Assembly: GCA_963803085.1 (NCBI GenBank)
Contig: CAWDLE010000010.1
Coordinates: 248,001 to 312,000 of the forward strand
From: JACVRW01 sp963803085
Lineage (GTDB): Bacteria > Actinomycetota > Thermoleophilia > Solirubrobacterales > Thermoleophilaceae
Reading direction: 5' to 3'
DNA length: 64,000 bases
Numbering within the stretch: position 1 is the first letter of the stretch; every line of letters begins with the position of its first letter. Positions 16,133 to 25,288 of the stretch are shown here, in pieces. The notes under the pieces were generated by a model. The model worked only from the letters and a program-made list of their open reading frames with translations, did no database searches and was not told where the DNA came from. The position numbers and the translations under genes are program-made.

Positions 16133-18267
16133 AGCCGGGGAGGGGGATGGCGGCCGCGACGAGGGTGCCGCCGTCGGCGGGGCTCTCGACCCGAAGCTGG
16201 CCGTCGAGGGCGGCGACCCGGTCGCGGAGGCCCACGAGACCGCTCCCGTCGGGCCGGGCGCCTCCGACGCCATCGTCACGCACCTGGACGGTAAGCGTGC
16301 CGTCCTCGATCTGCGCCATAACCTCGGCGTGTCCGGCGCGAGCGTGTTTGGCGACGTTAGTCAGTGCCTCGGCGACGACGAAATAGGCGGTCGCCTCGAC
16401 GGCGGTCGGGAGCCGGTCCACGGACACGTCGATCTCCACCGGCACCGGCGTCTGCGACGCCAGCGCATCCACCCCCGTGCGCAACCCGCCCTTGGTGAGA
16501 ACGGTAGGGAGGATGCCGTGGGCGAGCTCGCGCAGGTCGGCGTTCGCCTGCTCCGCGAGCTCGAGCGCCTCGCTCACGAGCGCGGGCGCGGCGTCCTCGT
16601 CGTTCCGGAGAGCGTCAGACACCATCTTGAGCGTGATGATCGTGTTGACCAGGCGCTGCTGGGCTCCGTCGTGCAGATCGCGTACGACGCGCCGCCGCTC
16701 GTCGTCGGTCGCGGCCAGCAGCCGCGCCCGGGACGCCGCCACCTCAGTCCGCGCTTCGGTGTTCGAAATCGCTGTCGCCACCAGCTCCGTGAACGAGGCG
16801 AGGCGCGCCTCGGTATCCGGCGGCAGCGGCTGCTCCTGGCTCGAGCCGGCGGCCACAAAGCCCCACAGGCGGCCCTCGACGATGATTGGCGTCCCGACCG
16901 CCGAACGGATGCCCACCTCGCGGATGCCCTCAGCGAGCGCGCCGGTAGCATCGGCATATTTGTCGATCCGGGCCGGACGGCCCGTATCGAACACGAGCGT
17001 GGCGAGGTTCGTCTCCCGAAGAGGCCACCGGCTGCCAACGGGCAACCGCTGACTGTGCGCTGGCGACGAACGTGACCGTGGCGTCGGACTCGTAGCGGCA
17101 CACGTTCGCCATGTCGACCGACAAGAGCCGTTCGACCTCGTTCGCGACCGCCGCGAACACGTCCTCCGGAGGCGCCCCGTGCGCGACCAGCGTCGCGACC
17201 CGCCGCAGCGCCGCCTGCTCCTCGGCGAGCCGGGCGAGCCCGGCGCGGGTCTCGGCATTCGCGACCGCCGTCGCCACCAGATCGGTGAACTGGGCCAGCC
17301 GCGGCTCGGTGTCCGCCGGCATCGGTTCCTCCAGGCTCCAGCCGGCGGCCATCACGCCCCAGAGGCGCCCCTCGACTGTGATTGGCGTCCCAATCGCCGA
17401 GCGGACGCCCGTTTCGCGGGTCGGCGTCCCGATCGGCCCGGAGGCATCGTCATAGCTCTCGATCCGGACTGGACTACCGGTCTGCGCGACCAGGGAGGTG
17501 GCGTTCTTCCCGCCAAGTGTCAGCCGGGCACCGACGGGGAAGACGAGGCTGGTCTTTCCCCAGGCGGCGAGGAAGGTGATCGTCCCGTCGGGCTCGCAGC
17601 GGCCCAGGTCCGCGAATTCGACCGGAAGCAGCCGCCCGACCTCCTCGACAACCGCCGCGAACACCTTCTCGGGCGGCACCGCGCGCGCGACCAGCGTCGC
17701 CACGCGCCGCAACGCCGCCTGATCCGCGACTAGGCGCGTGACACCGGCGCGGCTCTCTGCATTCGCGATCATCGCCGCCAAAAGCTCCGTGAAAGACGCC
17801 AGTCGTGCCTCGGCGTCGGCGGGAAGGGCCTGCTCCCTGAGCGAGCCGGCAACCATGACCCCCCAGAGGCGCCCCTCGACAGTGATTGGCGTCCCAACAG
17901 CCGAGCGGACGCCCGTCTCGCGGGCGGCGACACCGATTGGCCCTGAGGCATCGTCATAGCTCTCGATCCGGGCCGAGCGACCAGTCTCGAACACGATCGT
18001 GCCGAGGTTCTTCCCCCCAAGCGTGGTCCGGGACACAGCAGGGCCTGGCTTGCCCCAGGATGCGACGACGGTGTACGTATCGTCGGGTTCGTAGCGCCCC
18101 ATGTGTACGTAATCGACGGAAAGCAGCCGCCCGACCTCCTCGAGACACGCAGCGAACACCTCGTCCGGCGCCGCCCCGCGCGCCACCAGCGTCGCGACCC
18201 GCCGCAACGCTGCCTGCTCCGCAGCGAGCACACTCAGATCCTCACCGCCCAACTGCGCTCTCTCCAA
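16131..18267 (-). pseudogene. Triple-GAF histidine kinase gene (NarL-type partner), frameshifted
   Basis: Reading from TTG 18267: GAF1 (LAAEQAALRRVATLVARGA ... GTPITVEGRLWGVMVAG), GAF2 (similar, ... GTPITVEGRLWGVMAAG), then GAF3, where the frame breaks near 17060 (VTFVAS to LPVGSRWPLRETNLATLVF). After it come the HisKA_3 dimerisation domain with the phospho-acceptor site DERRRVVRDLHDGAQQRLVN and the HATPase domain AEALTNVAKHARA ... VRDDGVGG...GSGLVGLRDRV. One extra base explains the break; repaired length is about 711 residues. An in-frame TGA lies directly before the TTG, and the same frame upstream holds a possible lost membrane head. It would sense a signal through GAF domains and phosphorylate a response regulator; none is adjacent. 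Confidence 0.8.
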
Positions 18268-18480
18268 TCACGGTCGCGCCGCGCGATGCTCGTCGTCGGC
18301 GAGCGGATACACGACAAGCTCGCCGCCGTGATGAACGCGGCAGCCACCAAGATTCCCAACCACATCGGTAGGGGAGGGCGGGCGCATCGGCGGCGATAGC
18401 ACGCGCGTGCCCATCGATGCAAGGGTACGCCTGCCGCGCCACTGCGTGAACCTTAAGTCAGCCGTCTTCGCGCCCCTCCT
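18268..18480 (-). pseudogene. Detached N-terminal membrane segment of the GAF histidine kinase
   Basis: Two overlapping frames read PPLPMWLGILVAAAFITAAS and then, one frame over, LVVYPLADDEHRAARP, followed by the TGA just before the kinase frame. Joined, they would make one membrane helix and linker running straight into the first GAF domain. So the kinase probably once had a membrane head that a frameshift and a stop have cut off. Confidence 0.4.
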
Positions 18481-18599
18481 CGGTGGCGTCATGGCGCTCT
18501 CCGGGGCCGCCGCCCGCGGGAGTAAGGCCGCGCAGCCGAATCACGGCGTAGCGCGCTGTCGCAGCACTCCGCGAGACTCAACCGGACTCGCTCACCAAC

Positions 18600-18617
18600 C
18601 TACGGAACCGATAGGTC
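18600..18617 (+). repeat. Possible third tRNA-Arg anticodon-arm remnant
   Basis: CTACGGAACCGATAGGTC matches the tRNA-Arg segment CTACGGAACCGAAGGTC over 12 bases and, after one inserted base, five more. There is no T-arm or acceptor strand after it. It lies just past the kinase region, so it may be an eroded third junction, but 18 nt is weak evidence. Confidence 0.25.
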
Positions 18618-18627
18618 CCGCGCTGAG

Positions 18628-19239
18628 CTACGGGTGCCCCAGGAGATCGCCGACGCTGTTGACCATGACCGCCAGGATCACCGCCCCGAAGAGGTATGAG
18701 AGCAACGCGTGGTGCAGAGCGACCCGACGCACACGCTTTGCCGTCAGCGCGGTGTCGGACACCTGGAAGGTCATCCCGATAGTCAGCGCCAGGTACGCGA
18801 AGTCGGTGTAGTCGGGGGCCTCGCTGCCGAAGTCGACCCCGCCCTCGGGCTCGCTGTAGTAGAGCCGCGCGTAGCGCAGGACATGGACCGTGTGCACCGA
18901 CGTCCACGCGAGCGCGACGCTCCCTATGGCCAGCGCTGTGAGCAGACCGCGGGCGGGAGCGGAAGCGTTGCCCGCCTGCGAAAGCGCAAATGCCACGGCC
19001 ACGAGACTCGCGGCGCCCGCGCCGATCAGGACGCTCTCCGCGGCGACCGGCGAGGCGTCCTCGGTGCGGGCGAGCCGTGAGGTCGCTGACGGGTCGGCGC
19101 GGCGGACGCCGATCCAGACCCAGACGATGAAGACGAGCGCGGCCACGTCCGACGCACACAAGGCCGCCACGGACCACGACGCGCCGTCCGCGAGCGCTAT
19201 GACCGCTGCCGCGCAGCCGCCGGCTGCGCCCGCGATCAC
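18628..19239 (-). CDS. DUF1345 family membrane protein
   Basis: 203 residues from GTG 19239 with about five membrane helices. The second half carries the DUF1345 features: ALAIGSVALAWTSVHTVHVL, RYARLYYSEPEGGVDFG, PDYTDFAYLALTIGMTFQVS, then ...VALHHALLSYLFGAVIL. The family is widespread and uncharacterised. The start is uncertain, because the frame stays open upstream with RPGLAARRV and the family usually begins with such an arginine-rich stretch. Confidence 0.78.
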   Translation of the reverse strand: MIAGAAGGCAAAVIALADGASWSVAALCASDVAALVFIVWVWIGVRRADPSATSRLARTEDASPVAAESVLIGAGAASLVAVAFALSQAGNASAPARGLLTALAIGSVALAWTSVHTVHVLRYARLYYSEPEGGVDFGSEAPDYTDFAYLALTIGMTFQVSDTALTAKRVRRVALHHALLSYLFGAVILAVMVNSVGDLLGHP

Positions 19240-19425
19240 TCGCCTGGCGGCCAGCCCGGGACGGCCGATCCGAGCGCTCGGGAGGGGGCGCGAAGTTGCA
19301 CAACGCGACGGTAGGAGCCGCGGGCCAGGTCACCGATATCAAGAAGCGATCGGCCAAGCAGCGAAACGTCTCACGGAGGGCGCTGGCGATTGAGCGGGAC
19401 GAGCCGCGCGCCGCGCATGAGGTGC

Positions 19426-19662
19426 TCAAGCACCCTGCAGCAGCCCGGGTGGCAGCACCGAGTCGGCCGCGTCGGTCACCTCTATGCCGGCCAAGCGCCC
19501 GTAGTGGTCGAACTGCAGGACGATCGATTCCAGCGCCGGGACAGTCTCGGTTTGCTCGAGCCCGCTCAGCTCGACGGAATGGCGGACCTCGACCATCGGC
19601 AAGCCCGTGAGGTTGAGATGGGCGCGGCCGGCCTCCTCCACCGTGACGCTGATCTCGGCCAT
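19426..19662 (-). CDS. DUF2283-like small protein
   Basis: 78 residues. The second half, with VLQFDHYGRLAGIEVTDAAD, matches the DUF2283 pattern (D..GrlvGIEv..A), a small beta domain of unknown role. The ATG lies one base after a TGA that would close the DUF1097 gene in a neighbouring frame, so the two genes probably form a stop-start pair (see the DUF1097 entry). Confidence 0.6.
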   Translation of the reverse strand: MAEISVTVEEAGRAHLNLTGLPMVEVRHSVELSGLEQTETVPALESIVLQFDHYGRLAGIEVTDAADSVLPPGLLQGA

Positions 19663-20378
19663 TTCAGGCAGCGCTTCTCCTCGACAGCGGTCTTCTCCTC
19701 GACAGCGGTCTTCTCCTCGACAGGGGTCTTCTCCTTGGGAGTGATCGCGGCCGCGATCTTCGCGGACGCGAGGCCGAGCGCCACGCCGATTGTCAGCGTC
19801 ACCAGGATGTTGATGGACACCCAGATGTAGGGCGTCGAGAGGACGCCGGCGAACGCGCCCAGGCCGGCTGTCGCCGGGTCGCCGAGCGCCTCGACGCTGT
19901 TGCCCACACCGCCGCCGTTCTGTGCCCAGCCGTCAAGGCCGGTGGCCAGCCACCAGAACACGACCGACGCGAACGCCCCGAAGGTCGCCGGGATGTAATA
20001 CCAGTCGCCGAGCGCAGCCAGCGCCACGAGGACTCCCGCCATGACCCCGACCCACAGTGAGATGCCCCAGAAGTCCGGCAGGTCGGCGGTGGCGTTGGCA
20101 AGGATGATCATGATCAGCGCCGCGGCGCAGCCGAACACGTTGGCGATGCCGACCTTTGCGAACGCTGCGTTGTCCCCACCCGCGGCGAAGAACATTCCCC
20201 ACGCCACGAATGCGGCCGGCACGACCAGGTAGAAGTTCGTGGGCAGTTCGAGGCCGTTGCCGAGGTCGCCGTCGGTCACCCAGTGAAAGCTGAAGTTGAG
20301 CGCGAACTCGACGTAGAGGAAGGCGAGGACCCCGATCACGAGCGCCAGCGGAAGGAAACCCTTCAAGCGTGCTGCCAT
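19566..20378 (-). CDS. DUF1097 membrane protein with VEEKTA repeat tail
   Basis: The first 230 residues form about six membrane helices (GFLPLALVIGVLAFLYVEF, VVPAAFVAWGMFFAAGGDN, IANVFGCAAALIMIILANA, WVGVMAGVLVALAALGDWY and more), the DUF1097 layout; members are uncharacterised inner-membrane proteins. After PKEKTP come three VEEKTA-type repeats. The last 39 residues (CLKWPRSASRWRRPA...) are an out-of-frame reading of the DUF2283 gene start. One base fewer would end the protein at TGA 19666-19664 as ...EEKSAA, one base before the next ATG, so a frameshift near 19670 is likely. It lies 40 bp after the VOC gene on the same strand. Confidence 0.7.
   Translation of the reverse strand: MAARLKGFLPLALVIGVLAFLYVEFALNFSFHWVTDGDLGNGLELPTNFYLVVPAAFVAWGMFFAAGGDNAAFAKVGIANVFGCAAALIMIILANATADLPDFWGISLWVGVMAGVLVALAALGDWYYIPATFGAFASVVFWWLATGLDGWAQNGGGVGNSVEALGDPATAGLGAFAGVLSTPYIWVSINILVTLTIGVALGLASAKIAAAITPKEKTPVEEKTAVEEKTAVEEKRCLKWPRSASRWRRPAAPISTSRACRWSRSAIPSS
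19675..19734 (-). repeat. 18-bp tandem repeat, three full copies
   Basis: The unit TTCTCCTCGACAGCGGTC (plus strand) occurs at 19675, 19693 and 19711, the last with one change, then a 6-bp partial. It encodes the repeated VEEKTA residues in the DUF1097 tail. Copy-number change by slippage would keep the frame because the unit is 18 bp. Confidence 0.9.
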
Positions 20379-20418
20379 GAGACACCTGCCCTTTCGGTCG
20401 GTTCCGGAGTGACGACGG

Positions 20419-20841
20419 TCATGCCGCCGGGTGAGACCCGTCCTTGGGAGTGGCGAACGCGCCGCCGTCGATGAGCTCGACCCGATAGCCGTCCGGGTCC
20501 GCTACGAAGGCGATCAGCGGGAGATCGTCACGCTCGCCGGGACGGTACGGGGGCTTCTCCGGTTTCACCCCGATCTCGGCCAGGCGCGCCAGCGCCGCGT
20601 CGATGTCCTCCACGGTGACGGCGACGTGGTTGTAGCCGTCACCGAGGTCATAGGGCTCCTCCCTGCCGACGTTGACCGTCAGCTCGAGGCGGTCGTCGTC
20701 CCCCGGAAGCCCGAGATAGACGTTGTAGGCGGAGGCGAAGTTCAGGCGCCCGCGCTCCTCGAATCCGAGGGCCTCGTAGAAGCGCAGCGAAACGTCCACG
20801 TCCCGGACGCGGACGCAGGTGTGAACGAGAGCGGTGGGCAT
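20419..20841 (-). CDS. Glyoxalase I-like VOC protein
   Basis: 140 residues in two beta-alpha-beta-beta-beta modules: VHTCVRVRDVDVSLRFYEAL...LELTVNVGREEPYDLGDGYN and HVAVTVEDIDAALARLAEIG...FVADPDGYRVELID. The metal ligands expected in glyoxalase I are present: His near the start, Glu in LELT, His in YNHVAV and Glu in YRVELI. The best guess is a lactoylglutathione-lyase-like enzyme using the local thiol. It starts 13 bp after the GroEL stop on the same strand, so it may be the last gene of the monooxygenase operon. Confidence 0.82.
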   Translation of the reverse strand: MPTALVHTCVRVRDVDVSLRFYEALGFEERGRLNFASAYNVYLGLPGDDDRLELTVNVGREEPYDLGDGYNHVAVTVEDIDAALARLAEIGVKPEKPPYRPGERDDLPLIAFVADPDGYRVELIDGGAFATPKDGSHPAA

Positions 20842-20853
20842 CGCGTGACCTGG

Positions 20854-22503
20854 TCAGATCGGTGAGGAGGGGCGCGCGAGCCCCTCGGCGAGGTCCCCGA
20901 AGCCCGGGGCGATCACGGCGCCCGGCTGGGCGATCAGCTCCTCGGCCACGAGCGCCTCGGTCGTGAGCATCAGCGCGGCCACCGAGGCGGCCCCCTCGAG
21001 GCTCAGCCGCGTGACTCGCACGGGATCGATCACGCCCTGTGCAAAGAGGTCGCCGAACTCGCCGGTCAGCGCATTCAGTCCGTGGCCCTCGGGCATCGCG
21101 CTCACCTGGTCGACCACGGCCTGCCCGTCGTAGCCCGCGTTCGTCGCGATCCAGTACAGCGGCTCGTGCAGGACCCGGCCGACGACCTCGGCGCCGCGCG
21201 CGTAGTCGCCATCCAGCTGGAGGTCATCCAGGACGCTTCCTGCGCGCAGCAGCGCAGTGCCGCCACCCGCGACGATCCCCTCCGCGACGGCCGCGCGCGT
21301 GGCGTCCAGGGCGCCCTGCGTGCGGCGCAGCCGCTCGCGCAGCACGACCTCCGCCGGCGCTCCCACGCGGATCACCGCCAGGCGGATGGCGAGACGGGCG
21401 AGGCGCTCCTGAAGGATCTCGATGTCACGCTCCTGCGAGGCTCGTCCCAGCGCGACTCTGATCTGGGCGAGGCGTGCCTCGACGGCCTCTGCGGTCCCGC
21501 CGCCCTCGACGATGGTGGTCGAGTCCGCCGTCACGACGACCCGGCGCGCCGTGCCCAAGTGCTCCGGCCGCACGTTCGCGAGCGAAAGCCCGGCCTCCTC
21601 GGCGATCACCTGCCCGCCCGTGAAGGCGGCCACGTCGCCGAGATGCTCGACGCGCCGATGGCCGAACCCCGGGGCCGCAACGGCCACGGCCTGCAGCGTG
21701 CCGTGCTGGTTGTTGTGGACGAGCATGCCGAGCGCCGCGCCGTCGACCTTCTCCGCGAGGATCACGAGCGGCCGCGGCGACTTCATCACCTTGTCCAGCG
21801 TGGGCATGAGGTCCTGCGGCTGAGATATCGGGCGGTTGGTCATGAGGATGTAGGGGTCCTCGAAAACCGTCTCCATGCGCGTCTCGTCGCGCACGAGATA
21901 GGGGGACATCCAGCCGTTCTCGACGTGCACGCCCTCGACGAAGTCGACGGAGATGCCCGGCAACTCGGTCTCCTCGATCGTGACGACGCCCTCCTCGCCC
22001 ACCCGGTCGAGCGCCTCGGCGACGGCGCCGCCGATGCGCTCGTCCTCCTTGGCGGCGATCGTGGCGACGTGCCGGAGCTGGTCGCGGCCCTCTACCGAGC
22101 GCGCGGAACGGCCGAGCTCGGCCGCCACCCGCTCGGTCGCCTCCTCGATGCCGCGGCGCAGCAGCATCGCGTTCGCGCCCTCGTCGATGGCGAGCATGCC
22201 TTCGCGAACGATCGCCTGGGCGAGCAACGTCGCCGTCGTGGTGCCGTCGCCGGTGAGGTCGCTCGTCTTGTTGGCCACCTCGCGGACGAGCTGGGCCCCC
22301 ATGTTCTTGAACTGGTCGCTCAGCTCGATCTCGCGCGCGATAGAGACGCCGTCGTTGGTGATCGCGGGCGCGCCGGCGAGCCGCTCGAGCACAACGTTGC
22401 GCCCCTTGGGCCCGAGCGTGACCTTGACCGTGTTGGCCAGCTCGTCGACGCCCGCCTGCAGCAGCTGCCGCGCGTCGTGGTTGAAGTGCAGTCGCTTGCC
22501 CAT
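20854..22503 (-). CDS. Dedicated GroEL-type chaperonin of the monooxygenase operon
   Basis: 549 residues, full-length Hsp60: VTLGPKGRNVVLERLAGAP, the ATP-binding GDGTTTATLLAQAI, VEGVHVENGWMSPYLV and GGTALLRAG. The Gly-Met-rich tail of housekeeping GroEL is absent; it ends in ARPSSPI. No groES is nearby. In Mycobacterium and relatives the mimG/groEL-like gene in this cluster is needed to fold the hydroxylase subunit; by gene order this is the same gene. It follows the alcohol dehydrogenase by 4 bp. Confidence 0.9.
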   Translation of the reverse strand: MGKRLHFNHDARQLLQAGVDELANTVKVTLGPKGRNVVLERLAGAPAITNDGVSIAREIELSDQFKNMGAQLVREVANKTSDLTGDGTTTATLLAQAIVREGMLAIDEGANAMLLRRGIEEATERVAAELGRSARSVEGRDQLRHVATIAAKEDERIGGAVAEALDRVGEEGVVTIEETELPGISVDFVEGVHVENGWMSPYLVRDETRMETVFEDPYILMTNRPISQPQDLMPTLDKVMKSPRPLVILAEKVDGAALGMLVHNNQHGTLQAVAVAAPGFGHRRVEHLGDVAAFTGGQVIAEEAGLSLANVRPEHLGTARRVVVTADSTTIVEGGGTAEAVEARLAQIRVALGRASQERDIEILQERLARLAIRLAVIRVGAPAEVVLRERLRRTQGALDATRAAVAEGIVAGGGTALLRAGSVLDDLQLDGDYARGAEVVGRVLHEPLYWIATNAGYDGQAVVDQVSAMPEGHGLNALTGEFGDLFAQGVIDPVRVTRLSLEGAASVAALMLTTEALVAEELIAQPGAVIAPGFGDLAEGLARPSSPI

Positions 22504-22507
22504 CGGG

Positions 22508-23545
22508 CTAGGCCGCTCCGGCTGGGATCAGGATGCCGCGCCCCTGGAGCCGTCCGTTGTCGAGGTCGGCCATCGCGTCGTTGATGGCATCGAGCGGATA
22601 CGTGCTCGTGTGCAGGGTGACCTGGCCCTGGGCGGTGAGCGTCATCAGGTCCTCGAGGTCGACGTACGTCCCGACGAGATTGCCGATGAAGGAGATCTCC
22701 CGCGAGATCACGTCGATCGTCGGGATGTCGATGTTCTCCCCGTAGCCGATCACGTAGTAGAAGCCGCCGTCGCGGATCATCTCGATGCCGTCCTCGATGG
22801 CGCCCTTCTCTCCGACGAAGTCGATGATCGCCTCGGCGCCCATGCCGTCGGTCATCTCCTTGACGGTGTCCACGTGACTGCCGTCGACCTTGACCGTGTG
22901 GTGCGCGCCCATCTCCCCGGCCAGCGCCAGCGCGGGCTCCGACGGATCGATGACGATGATCTCAGTGGGGGTCATCGCCCGCAGGCACTGGATGCCGATA
23001 TGGCCGAGGCCCCCGGCGCCGATCACGACCGCCCTGGTGCCCGGGCCGAGGACCGGGATCGCCTTCTTGACCGCGTGGATCGCGGTGAGCCCCGCGTCCG
23101 CCAGCGCGGCGATGGCCTTGGGCTCGAGCGATGGATCGAGCTTGACGACCGAACGCGCGCTCGTGAACAGGAAGTCGGCGAACCCGCCGTCGCGGTTGAT
23201 GCCGGGGAAGGAGCCGGCGAGACAGTGCATATCGTCGCCCGCGCGGCACGGGTGGCAGAGCCCGCAGGAGATGAACGGGTGCACGATCACCGTGTCGCCC
23301 ACCTCGACGTTGGTCACCGCGGGACCGATCGCGTGCACCCAGCCGGCGTTCTCGTGCCCGGGTGTATACGGGAGCTCGACCCCGGACTTCTCGGCCCACT
23401 GACCCTCCTGGATGTGCAGGTCGGTGCGGCATAGCCCTGCCGCGCCGATCCGCACGACGACGTCGAGCGGGCCATCGGCCTTGGGCTCGTCGACCTCGTC
23501 GAGCTTGAGCGGCTCGTGGTACGCGTGCAGTCTCGCCGCCCTCAT
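22508..23545 (-). CDS. Zinc-dependent alcohol dehydrogenase
   Basis: 345 residues from ATG 23545, overlapping the DUF59 gene by an ATGA. The medium-chain dehydrogenase features are GLCRTDLHI (catalytic zinc Cys), GHENAGWVHAIG, the structural zinc cysteines in CGLCHPCRAGDDMHC, and the NAD-binding VVIGAGGLGHIGIQ. In propane monooxygenase operons this enzyme oxidises the alcohol made by the hydroxylase (2-propanol to acetone, or a related step). Confidence 0.92.
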   Translation of the reverse strand: MRAARLHAYHEPLKLDEVDEPKADGPLDVVVRIGAAGLCRTDLHIQEGQWAEKSGVELPYTPGHENAGWVHAIGPAVTNVEVGDTVIVHPFISCGLCHPCRAGDDMHCLAGSFPGINRDGGFADFLFTSARSVVKLDPSLEPKAIAALADAGLTAIHAVKKAIPVLGPGTRAVVIGAGGLGHIGIQCLRAMTPTEIIVIDPSEPALALAGEMGAHHTVKVDGSHVDTVKEMTDGMGAEAIIDFVGEKGAIEDGIEMIRDGGFYYVIGYGENIDIPTIDVISREISFIGNLVGTYVDLEDLMTLTAQGQVTLHTSTYPLDAINDAMADLDNGRLQGRGILIPAGAA

Positions 23546-24237
23546 GCGGCCACCTCCTTGGCGTCGGCAAGGTCGTAGCGGATGCGCAGCAGCGAGCGGC
23601 AGATGCCTCCGTTGACCTCGAGGCTCGTCCGGATGAGCCTCGCGGTGCGGAGCCAGTGGCGCAGGTCCGCCGCCGCGATCGGCTCCCCGTCGGGCCGGAC
23701 GAACGCCGGAGCGTCGCCCTCGCTGGGGATGCCCAGCTGCTCGCGCAGGTCGATGCAGCGGCGTGCCTCCGGCTCGTCGGGAAGGTCGGCCACGCGCCGG
23801 GCGGTGACCTCCTCCGGCGTCGCGCCGCCCGCCAGCAGCGCCTCGCACACACAGGACTGCCGCGCGACGAGGGCCTTGCGCTGAAACAGCTGGCGCAGGG
23901 TGTCGAGCTCGCCCTCGGTCTCGCCCGGAAAGGCCTGCCCGAAGGCCTCGCCCCGCCCGACCGCGCCGTTGATCTCATCGCCCGTGTAGTGGTCCTCGAG
24001 GACGACCGTGACATCGCGGACGTCCGGCAGCCGGCGCACGGCGTTGCGTGCGTCGGCGGCCATGAGGTACGCGAAGTTCGGCGCGCACTGCGGCGTCGGC
24101 AGCCGCAGCCGGACGTCGACGTCCCCCTCGGCCGAGACGGTGCAAGAGGTTACGAACCTCAGCGTTGTGATCGGCTCATCGAGCTCGGGGTCGTAGACCG
24201 TGCCGAGCGCCTCGAGGACGCGCGAACGGTTCGTCAC
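23542..24237 (-). CDS. DUF59 (MIP18-like) iron-sulfur/metal assembly protein
   Basis: 231 residues. The first 100 are a DUF59 domain: VLEALGTVYDPELDEPITTL, then VDVRLRLPTPQCAPNFAYLM with the conserved P-x-C. DUF59 proteins help insert Fe-S or other metal centres. The remaining 130 residues (LVARQSCVCEALLAGGATPE ... LEVNGGICRSLLRIRYDLAD) contain CVC and a further Cys, and belong to the longer version seen in these operons. It overlaps both neighbours by ATGA. Probable job: maturing the reductase Fe-S cluster or the di-iron site; this is inference from context. Confidence 0.8.
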   Translation of the reverse strand: MTNRSRVLEALGTVYDPELDEPITTLRFVTSCTVSAEGDVDVRLRLPTPQCAPNFAYLMAADARNAVRRLPDVRDVTVVLEDHYTGDEINGAVGRGEAFGQAFPGETEGELDTLRQLFQRKALVARQSCVCEALLAGGATPEEVTARRVADLPDEPEARRCIDLREQLGIPSEGDAPAFVRPDGEPIAAADLRHWLRTARLIRTSLEVNGGICRSLLRIRYDLADAKEVAA

Positions 24238-25286
24238 GCCTTGCCTTCAACCAGCTGCGCGTCGTCGCGAGCGGCCGGAGTCCCGGCCTCGTCGGGCAGC
24301 CGCAGCTCCGCTGGGACCTCGACCCCGTAGAGCTTGGCCGCGTTGAGGCCCAGGATCTTCTTCTTCGACGCCGTGGTGATCGCCGGGAAGTCCGAGAACG
24401 TCTCATCCGGGTAGTCCCAGTCGACCAGCCCCTCGACCTGCCATTTGGGCTCCCAGATGGCGTAGTCGGCCCCGAACAGCATCTTGTCCTCGCCGACCCA
24501 GAACAGCAGCTCGCCCATGACCTTGGCGAAGAAGCGCGGGCGGGCGTGCATCAGCCCACCGATCACGACCGCCAGCCCCGCGTATACGTTCGGCTCCTGC
24601 GTCGCCATGAAGCAGAAGTCCTCGATCCGCGGCAGGCCGACGTGCTCGACGATGAAGTTGAGCTCCGGGTTGTTCGTGGCGACGTAGTCCACGTCCGCGA
24701 CGTCGAACGCGTCCTTGTCGAGGGGCCAGATCGTCGGCCCCTTGTGCACGTGGATGTTCTTGATCCCGAGCTCCTGGCACTTGTCCAGGAAGCGCTGCGA
24801 CTCGGGATCCTTGAGCGACCAGCCACGCGAGCCGTTTCGCCACTCGGCCGTGTAGAGCTTGACTCCCTTGAGGCCGTAGCGCTCGGCGTCCTCCTCGAGC
24901 TGCCTCAGGCCCTCGTCACCCTCGCGGGCATCCCAGCGACCGTTGACGATCAGCTTGTCGGGGTACTTTTCAGCCAGCTTGGCGTTGGTCTCGGCGGTGT
25001 TGAAGCCGTTGGTGTACCACTCCTTCAAGTAGGTGGGCTGGAAGATGGCGACGTCGACGTAGCCCTCCTCGAACATGTCCTTGACGAAGTCGTCCTCGGA
25101 GTACTTCTGGAACTTCTCGATCGGCCAGTGCGTCTCCGGTGGGCCAAGGCCCTGATACGCGTGGAAGCAGTTGATCCAGCCGTCTGCGAACTGCTCCTGG
25201 CCCTTCACCCAGTTCGCGGGACTGGCGTCCCAGAAGTGGGTGTGGGTGTCCAGCACGAAGTACTTCTCGCCGTTGTGCTCGTACAT
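24234..25286 (-). CDS. Amidohydrolase of the monooxygenase operon
   Basis: 350 residues of the amidohydrolase_2 (TIM-barrel metal hydrolase) family. The metal motif is FVLDTHTHFWDAS (H-x-H) at residue 15; later come LKGVKLYTAEW, IKNIHVHKGPTIWPLD, LNFIVEHVGLPRIEDFCF and MLFGADYAIWEP with the last metal Asp. Members act as hydrolases or decarboxylases. The gene is constant in propane/phenol monooxygenase operons, yet its reaction there has not been settled as far as I know. The start is 2 bp after the coupling-protein stop, and the end overlaps the DUF59 gene by ATGA. Confidence 0.88.
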   Translation of the reverse strand: MYEHNGEKYFVLDTHTHFWDASPANWVKGQEQFADGWINCFHAYQGLGPPETHWPIEKFQKYSEDDFVKDMFEEGYVDVAIFQPTYLKEWYTNGFNTAETNAKLAEKYPDKLIVNGRWDAREGDEGLRQLEEDAERYGLKGVKLYTAEWRNGSRGWSLKDPESQRFLDKCQELGIKNIHVHKGPTIWPLDKDAFDVADVDYVATNNPELNFIVEHVGLPRIEDFCFMATQEPNVYAGLAVVIGGLMHARPRFFAKVMGELLFWVGEDKMLFGADYAIWEPKWQVEGLVDWDYPDETFSDFPAITTASKKKILGLNAAKLYGVEVPAELRLPDEAGTPAARDDAQLVEGKA

Positions 25287-25288
25287 GG

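Noticed and set aside
18600..18660. tRNA-like gene on the minus strand (GTAGCTCAGC next to the DUF1345 stop)
   Set aside because: The GTAGCTCAG string resembles a tRNA 5' end, but no acceptor pairing or T-arm could be found after it.
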